Origin: Phenylobacterium sp.
GTDB lineage: Bacteria > Pseudomonadota > Alphaproteobacteria > Caulobacterales > Caulobacteraceae
Assembly (NCBI RefSeq): GCF_016793225.1
Contig: NZ_JAEUMN010000143.1
Coordinates: forward strand, 36,206-100,205
DNA length: 64,000 nucleotides
Direction: 5' to 3'
In this document: piece after piece, positions 59,219-64,000 of the stretch
How the letters are laid out: each line of letters begins with the position of its first letter
Numbering within the stretch: the stretch's first letter is position 1
The notes under the pieces: model-generated
What the model was told of the DNA's origin: nothing
Database searches by the model: none
Seen by the model: only the letters and a program-made list of their open reading frames with translations
Position numbers and translations under genes: made by a program

Positions 59219-61294
59219 TCAGCGCGAGCGAGACCTGCCGTCCAGGGCGAAGACCACGATCGCCGGCTCGCCCTTCGGCGGTTCGACGGCCACGCCGCGG
59301 GCGCGCTGGAAGACCTGGTAGCGGCGCGACAGGTCGTTCACGTGGAAGTTCCTCAGGCCGACGACCACGGCGACGTACTGAGCGTCGCCCACGCCGTAGG
59401 TCACCAGCGTCGAGCTGGGATAGCCGTCCAGCGGCACGCGCCACAGCAGCCTTCCGTCGCGGTCGTCGAAGGCGTTCAGCGCCGGCTGCAGGTCGCCCGC
59501 GAACACCACCCCGCCCGCGGTCGCCAGGACCGAGGAGGCGATCGGCGCCGTGAACTCCTGCCGCCAGCCCAGCTTGCGGCCGCGCAGGTCCATCGCCTGC
59601 AGGCGACCCATCTTCCCGCTCGCCGACGCCTCCGGGTGGTCGGCGGGACTGAGGCCCACGCCCGAGCTCAGCAGCGTGAAGCCGGGGCCCGTCGGCGGCC
59701 CGAACGTCAGGCACCACATCGTGACCGGCAGGTAGAGCTTCCCGCTGCGCGGATCGACGCTGGTCGAGGGCCAGTTCCGCGCCCCGGTGGCGTTCGGACA
59801 GATCAGCGTCGACTTCGTCTTGTCGGGCCAGCGCGCGGGATCGGTGGTCTTGGCGCCGGTCTTGGGGTCGATGGCCGAGATCACGTTCTGGGCGCCGGCG
59901 TCGATCGAGAACAGGTAGACGCCGGTGCGCGCATCCAGCGCATCGAGCACGCCCATCTTGCCGATGTTCATCACCACCCGGCGCGGGCGCCCGTCGATGG
60001 TCAGGGTGGCGAGCTGGCGCTCGAAGGACCAGTCCAGGTCCCACTGGTCGTTCGGCAGGTGCTGGTAGTGCCAGACCAGCTTCCCGGTGTCGGGATCCAG
60101 GGCGACCGTGCTGTCGGTGTAGAGCGCATCCTGGGTGGTTCCCGGCGCGCCCGAGGGCTTCATCAGCGGGCCTGTGTCATAGGTCTGGCCCACCCCGTAG
60201 TAGACGAGGTTCAGCTCGGGATCGTAGGTGCCTTGCTGCCAGACCGAGCCGCCGCTGCGCCGCTCCAGCGGCAGGCCGTTCCAGCTCTCGCCGCCCGGCG
60301 CGCCGGGCCGGGCGATGGTGTGGAAGCGCCAGACTTCGCGGCCCGTGGCGATGTCGAGCCCCACGATGAAGCCGCCGCCGGGCGCGCCCGACGCCGTCAC
60401 GCCCTGGATGACCTTGTCGCCGACGATCAGCGGCGCGCTGCGCAGGTTGAAGGGCCGTCGCGCCGTGGCCGGCGGTGCGATGGCGATCTCGTGGTCCCAG
60501 ACCGGCTCGCCGGTGCGGGCGTCGAGCGCGATCACGTGCAGGTCCGAGGTGGGCACGAAGACGCGGCCGGCCGCGATCGCCAGTCCCATCTTCTGGCTGG
60601 ACGGCAGGCTGGGCTTGTAGCTGCGCCGCCAGAGCACCGCGCCGGTCGTGGCGTCCAGCGCCATCACCGTGTCCGGGCTGGTCTGCAGGAACATGACGCC
60701 GTCGTGCACCAGCGGGGTCGGCATGCTGGGCCCCGCCGGCAGCGGCAGGCGCCACGCCGGGCGCAGCGACGCCACCGTGCGCCGGTCGATCCTCGTCAGC
60801 GGGCTGAAGTTCTGGCCGTCGTAGGTCCGGCCCCAGTGCAGCCAGTCGCCCGGCGCCGGCGCGTGCAGCGTGGCCTGGGACACGGGCCGCATCCGGCCAA
60901 GCCGCGCGGCGGCGGTCGCGTCGGGCTTGAGGTCGGGCGGCGCGGGCGCGGCGGCGCCCACGCGCAGGCCGCCTTCGGGGGCGGTGACGCTGCGCCCCGT
61001 GAGGTAGGTGGCGAGCGATGCGATCTGCGCCGGCGACAGTCCCTCGGCCATCGGCTGCATCGTGCCCCGGGTGAGGGCCTCGACGATCTGCGAGCCCGCC
61101 ATCCCGCGGAGCTGGTCGCGGCCGGGCGCCCGCGGAACCGGCGGCTCGTGGCACATCCGGCAGCGCGCCGCGTAGAGGGCTTCGCCTTCGCCGGCCCCGG
61201 GCGCCGGAGCCGGCTGGGACACCGACACGGCGCCCGCGCCCAGCGCCAGCAGGACTCCCGCCACGCCGCAGACCACCGCCTGACGCAGTCCCAT
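59219..61294 (-). CDS. PQQ-dependent dehydrogenase with N-terminal cytochrome c domain
   Basis: A 691-residue exported quinohaemoprotein. After the signal peptide, the heme-binding CRMCH is at residues 45-49 and is followed by a pyrroloquinoline-quinone beta-propeller (YDGQNFSPLTRIDRRTVASLRPAWR, VMALDATTGAVLWRR, ALDARTGEPVWDHE). An N-terminal heme is the reverse of the common alcohol dehydrogenase order and recalls polyvinyl-alcohol dehydrogenase. It would oxidise an alcohol in the periplasm. The start at 61294 is preferred for its GGGGGAGGCGAGG site. Confidence 0.9.
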   Translation of the reverse strand: MGLRQAVVCGVAGVLLALGAGAVSVSQPAPAPGAGEGEALYAARCRMCHEPPVPRAPGRDQLRGMAGSQIVEALTRGTMQPMAEGLSPAQIASLATYLTGRSVTAPEGGLRVGAAAPAPPDLKPDATAAARLGRMRPVSQATLHAPAPGDWLHWGRTYDGQNFSPLTRIDRRTVASLRPAWRLPLPAGPSMPTPLVHDGVMFLQTSPDTVMALDATTGAVLWRRSYKPSLPSSQKMGLAIAAGRVFVPTSDLHVIALDARTGEPVWDHEIAIAPPATARRPFNLRSAPLIVGDKVIQGVTASGAPGGGFIVGLDIATGREVWRFHTIARPGAPGGESWNGLPLERRSGGSVWQQGTYDPELNLVYYGVGQTYDTGPLMKPSGAPGTTQDALYTDSTVALDPDTGKLVWHYQHLPNDQWDLDWSFERQLATLTIDGRPRRVVMNIGKMGVLDALDARTGVYLFSIDAGAQNVISAIDPKTGAKTTDPARWPDKTKSTLICPNATGARNWPSTSVDPRSGKLYLPVTMWCLTFGPPTGPGFTLLSSGVGLSPADHPEASASGKMGRLQAMDLRGRKLGWRQEFTAPIASSVLATAGGVVFAGDLQPALNAFDDRDGRLLWRVPLDGYPSSTLVTYGVGDAQYVAVVVGLRNFHVNDLSRRYQVFQRARGVAVEPPKGEPAIVVFALDGRSRSR

Positions 61295-61476
61295 CCTCGC
61301 CTCCCCCTGTCCCGGAGCCGCGTACATCGCGCGGCGTCGCGGCCTCTCTCTCCACCCGAACAGTCGAATGTTGGCGGCAGATTGCAAGCCCGACTCGCGG
61401 GTCCCATTCGCGTCGCGCCGCGCTATAGTCACGCCGAGGGGCCGCCGCCGGGCGGGCCGGCTCGGGGGCGCGAGCG

Positions 61477-62604
61477 ATGACTTCGGCAGGCGGGTACGCG
61501 CAGGCGGAGGAGCGTCATGGCCTGTTCCAGGACGCGCTCGCCGACTGGGCCAACGACGACGTCCTGCACACGAAGGAGGCCCGCGCCGCCCTGGGCGCGA
61601 AGCACCCCGCGGCCCTGCGCGTCCTGGACTGGCCCGAGCTGCGGGCGCTGTTCGCCAGGTACGATCCGCCCGCCACGCGACACGGGCGCCGGGACCGCCG
61701 GTTCGGCCTGTTCTCCGTGGGGCTGGCGGCCCTGGGCCTCGCGCTGGCGATGGCGTCGCCCCTGGCCATCGGCGCCGAGCGGGCGATCGAGATCGTGGCC
61801 GCCGTCCTGATCGTCGCGGGCCTGGCGATGATGGCCGTGCACAAGCTGGGCGCGCAGGCCAAGGCCCGGTCGCTCGCGCACCGGTTCGGCGCCGAGCGCG
61901 TCCGGGCGCTCTACTTCCAGGCCGTGATCAACAACCTCGACCTCGTGTCGCGGGCCATGACCGACGACGACGCCCTGGCCGCCTGGAAGCAGGCGCGGGC
62001 GCGGACGCTCTCGCACCTGCCCCGGCCCGAGGACCTGCCGGGCCAGGTGCCGGCCCTGGCGGCCCCCGTCGCCGACGACGCCGAGGCCTGGGTGGTTCCG
62101 GATTGGTCGCAGCCGCCGCAGCCGCCGAGCCCGTCCCGCGAACTGGACCTGCTGCTGTCGCTGCTGCGCGGGCAGCGGCTGGACGCCCAGATCGACTATG
62201 TGGAGCGAAAGCTCAGCGCCTCCCTGGGCGCGCCCGGCCAGCGCGCGGCCGTGGCGCGGGTCATGAGCCGCCTGCTGCTGGCGGTGGCGGCGGCCACCGG
62301 CGCCATCGCCGCCGTGCTGGTTCTGGCCATGGGTCGCGCGCCGCTCGACACGGACGTGAAGCTCGCCCTCGAGGTCACCGTGGGCTGCGTGGTCGCCGTC
62401 GTGGCCCTGGGCGTGATCAACGACGACCGGCTGCTGGCCGGCGACGCGGGCCGCTACGCCGCCTACTTCACCGCCGTCTCCAACGCGCGCGCCAGCTTCG
62501 ACGCCGGGGGCGTCGCCGAGAAGCAGGCCGCCCTGCGCGACGCCGAAGTGGTCTGCTACCGGGACCTCCGTGCCTTCATCGCCGGCCACTGGCGGGCGCG
62601 GTAG
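61477..62604 (+). CDS. Membrane protein with two transmembrane pairs, SLATT/DUF4231-like
   Basis: A 375-residue protein with two hydrophobic hairpins (about residues 78-122 and 265-322), separated by a soluble, Pro-rich linker (WSQPPQPPSPSRE). The segment AKARSLAHRFGAERVRALYFQ after the first hairpin resembles the basic/aromatic helix after the membrane pair in SLATT proteins; the latter are predicted pore-forming partners in nucleotide-signalled defence systems. No such sensor gene lies next to it, so a plain membrane role is equally likely. Confidence 0.7.
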   Translation: MTSAGGYAQAEERHGLFQDALADWANDDVLHTKEARAALGAKHPAALRVLDWPELRALFARYDPPATRHGRRDRRFGLFSVGLAALGLALAMASPLAIGAERAIEIVAAVLIVAGLAMMAVHKLGAQAKARSLAHRFGAERVRALYFQAVINNLDLVSRAMTDDDALAAWKQARARTLSHLPRPEDLPGQVPALAAPVADDAEAWVVPDWSQPPQPPSPSRELDLLLSLLRGQRLDAQIDYVERKLSASLGAPGQRAAVARVMSRLLLAVAAATGAIAAVLVLAMGRAPLDTDVKLALEVTVGCVVAVVALGVINDDRLLAGDAGRYAAYFTAVSNARASFDAGGVAEKQAALRDAEVVCYRDLRAFIAGHWRAR

Positions 62605-62640
62605 GTCAGGCGCCTGAGCGACGTCGGGGCCGAGCCCGGG

Positions 62641-63333
62641 TCAGAACCCCTGGAAGGTGATGTGGTCCTCGACCGCCACGCGCTCGCGGGTGAAGGTGTT
62701 GACCGCGGCCGTCTCGTCGCGCCAGCCGATCGCCAGGCCGCAGAACAGCAGGATGTCGTCGCCCAGGCCCAGGTGCGCTTTGATCGTCCGGCCGTAGACG
62801 CCCATGTACTCCTGCGGGCAGCTGTCGAGCCCCTCCTCCCGCAGCAGCAGCATGATGGTCTGGAGCCACATGCCCACGTCCGACCACTGCGCCTCCTTCA
62901 TCAGCTTGGGGAAGTGGCAGAGCAGCAGCACGGGCGCGCCGAACGAGGTGCAGTTGTCGCGCACGAACTTGGCCCGCGCGTCGGCGTCCTGACGCACGAT
63001 GCCCTGGGCCTGGTACATGGCCGCGCCCACGGCGCGCAGGCGGGCCTGGTACTTCTCCACCTGTCCCGGCGCCGAGAAGTCGTACTCCTGCGGATTGTCG
63101 GGGGCGCTGACGAGCAGCTTGTCCTGCAGCGCCTTCAGCGGCGCGCCGGTGAGCACGACGGCTTCCCAGGGCTGGAAGTTGCAGCCCGACGGCGCCCAGC
63201 GCGCCCGGTCCAGAACGCGCCGGACCGTCTCGAACGGCACGGGCCGCGGCAGGAACGCCCGGATAGACCGCCGGGTGGCGACGGCGTCTGCGACCGACGT
63301 GCTGTGGGTGGCGATGACTTCGGCGACACTCAT
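62641..63333 (-). CDS. Nitroreductase-family FMN protein
   Basis: A 230-residue NfsB/BluB-like flavoprotein. It opens ATRRSIRAFLPRPVPFETVRRVLDRARWAPSGCNFQPWE, the FMN-binding arginine-rich and Asn/Gln segments, and continues with SDVGMWLQTIMLLLREEGLDSCPQEYMG and GWRDE near the C-terminus, both typical. It reduces nitro or quinone groups with NAD(P)H; the real substrate is unknown. The start follows AAGGAGCCGCC. Confidence 0.9.
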   Translation of the reverse strand: MSVAEVIATHSTSVADAVATRRSIRAFLPRPVPFETVRRVLDRARWAPSGCNFQPWEAVVLTGAPLKALQDKLLVSAPDNPQEYDFSAPGQVEKYQARLRAVGAAMYQAQGIVRQDADARAKFVRDNCTSFGAPVLLLCHFPKLMKEAQWSDVGMWLQTIMLLLREEGLDSCPQEYMGVYGRTIKAHLGLGDDILLFCGLAIGWRDETAAVNTFTRERVAVEDHITFQGF

Positions 63334-63482
63334 GGCGGCTCCTTTCCCTTGCGCCGCCCTCCCGACCGAAGCACGCGGCAAGCCGAGCCATAACCGATCT
63401 TCCCGCTTCCGCCGGGGCAGGGACGTGAGGCGGGCGGAAGGCGCCTCTGCCACCGGGTCCCACCCGGTTGGAAACCCACCGC

Positions 63483-63537
63483 AGCGCCGCCCTCTCCCGG
63501 CCTCCCAGGGCGCTGCGCGCGCCTGGGCGGGGAGAGC
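63483..63537. repeat. Repeat arm 1, inverted copy of 63874-63927
   Basis: AGCGCCGCCCTCTCCCGGCC and the following bases recur, in reverse complement and with a few differences, about 340 bases downstream. Elements of this kind are dispersed between genes in this bacterial group. Confidence 0.6.
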
Positions 63538-63622
63538 CGCCCGCACCCTCCCTGCCATTCATCGGCGGACGCGGGGGTCCGGCGGCGGCGCTGTCGTGCA
63601 TCGGTCCCGTGGCGACGAGCCT

Positions 63623-63715
63623 GCCTGCCGGGACCGGTCAGTCAAGGACGGCCCGGAGGGCCGCCGCGCCGCGGCCGGCCGCAGGCCGGTCCTTGAGTGA
63701 CCGGTCCCGGCAGGC
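63623..63715. repeat. Large inverted repeat with 27-base arms
   Basis: Arms at 63623-63649 and 63689-63715 are inverted copies with a single mismatch, separated by 39 very GC-rich bases that are themselves self-complementary in part. The whole region 63340-63950 contains no convincing gene. It could be a MITE-like or REP-type element. Confidence 0.7.
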
Positions 63716-63875
63716 TCCCATCGGCCATGAGATCGAAGCCTTCCTGGCTCCTGGAAGGAGCACGGTCGGCACTGGCTCATGCGCCGAGAGCAGACGTCTT
63801 GAAGGTCTCAGAAGGGTGGTTTGCGGGCGTTGCGGCTTGCCGCCACTCCTGATGTTCCCATATTGTTCCGCCCCT

Positions 63876-63908
63876 CCTCTCCCAGGCGCGGCAGCGCCGT
63901 GGGAGAGG
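63876..63908. repeat. Hairpin within repeat arm 2 (63874-63927)
   Basis: A 9-bp stem (CCTCTCCCA with TGGGAGAGG) continues through GGCGC paired with GCGCC. It is part of the inverted copy of the 63483 element. Confidence 0.6.
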
Positions 63909-63970
63909 CCGGGAGAGGGCGGCGCTGAGCTGCGCGCGCCGCGCCGCCGTTGGACCAGGAGGCGACGCCT

Positions 63971-64000
63971 GTGGGCAAGGTCATGTCCGTCACCGCCAAG
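63971..64000 (+). CDS. Possible start of a gene cut by the right edge
   Basis: A GTG at 63971 lies 8 bases after AGGAGG (63957-63962), a strong ribosome-binding site, and the frame stays open to the edge (VGKVMSVTAK). An ATG in the same frame at 63983 is an alternative. Too short to identify. Confidence 0.4.
   Translation, partial: MGKVMSVTAK

Noticed and set aside
63808-63999. A 63-codon open frame on the minus strand at the right edge
   Set aside because: It covers the repeat elements and has no family likeness or ribosome site; the strong AGGAGG-GTG on the plus strand in the same area is preferred.
1-64000. tRNA, rRNA, CRISPR array, riboswitch, transposase or prophage genes
   Set aside because: None could be recognised by reading either strand; small or diverged RNA genes would need a covariance-model search.

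Overview
This window is about 64 kb of very GC-rich, densely coded bacterial chromosome. Paired TonB-dependent receptors, ETF and CoA-ester catabolism, an EAL protein of TipF type, a twin-transmembrane HIG1 protein, a DUF3035/BamF-like lipoprotein and an ileS-lspA pair point to an alphaproteobacterium of the Caulobacterales, most likely Caulobacteraceae and perhaps Phenylobacterium-like. That placement is inferred from gene content, not from a marker-gene comparison. I saw no rRNA, tRNA, CRISPR array, transposase or prophage gene.

Bases 1-13.5k form a first catabolic module. It holds a metal-dependent hydrolase, a spinster-type MFS transporter, a class II aldolase, a phytanoyl-CoA-type dioxygenase, a crotonase, a tandem-domain CaiB/BaiF CoA-transferase, a TauD-type dioxygenase, a TonB-dependent receptor, an acyl-CoA ligase, a TetR regulator and an MFE-2-like dehydrogenase. 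The four divergent promoter regions of this module each carry one copy of an 18-bp imperfect palindrome (ACTRAAC-N4-GNNYAGY). The most symmetrical copy lies beside the TetR gene, so one regulator probably controls the whole block. The gene set suggests uptake of a hydrophobic carboxylic acid, activation to a CoA ester, hydroxylation and side-chain breakdown.

Bases 13.5k-15.6k hold a small protein, a single-domain response regulator and a fatty-acid desaturase. Bases 15.7k-31.2k form a second module: a DUF1330-like protein, two related sulfatases, a formylglycine-generating enzyme, a haloalkane-dehalogenase-type hydrolase, three related unusual GST-fold proteins, a DsbA/HCCA-isomerase-like protein, a second spinster MFS, a second TonB receptor and two paralogous TetR regulators. 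Six copies of a different 18-bp motif (GAAnnnGnAnnYCGGTTC, either orientation) lie in its promoter regions. The module looks like a receptor, desulfation and glutathione-dependent pathway for a sulfated, possibly halogenated or ether-linked compound; the substrate is unknown. Two tandem TetR genes with their own palindromes close the accessory half at about 32.9k.

From 32.9k to 64k the content is mostly core: a HIG1 protein, a PduO-type cobalamin adenosyltransferase, etfBA, 3-hydroxybutyryl-CoA dehydrogenase, a DGPF protein with an ECF42-type sigma factor, a VOC protein, a TipF-like EAL protein, a HAD hydrolase, MaoC, ribF, an SMR transporter, a cold-shock gene followed by five small genes, an esterase, ileS-lspA, a BamF-like lipoprotein, a degenerate TraB/GumN protein, mutL with a methyltransferase, a rhodanese, a serine hydrolase, a second crotonase, an orphan ParA, a PQQ/cytochrome c dehydrogenase, a SLATT-like membrane protein and a nitroreductase. 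The last 0.6 kb is non-coding and rich in inverted repeats.
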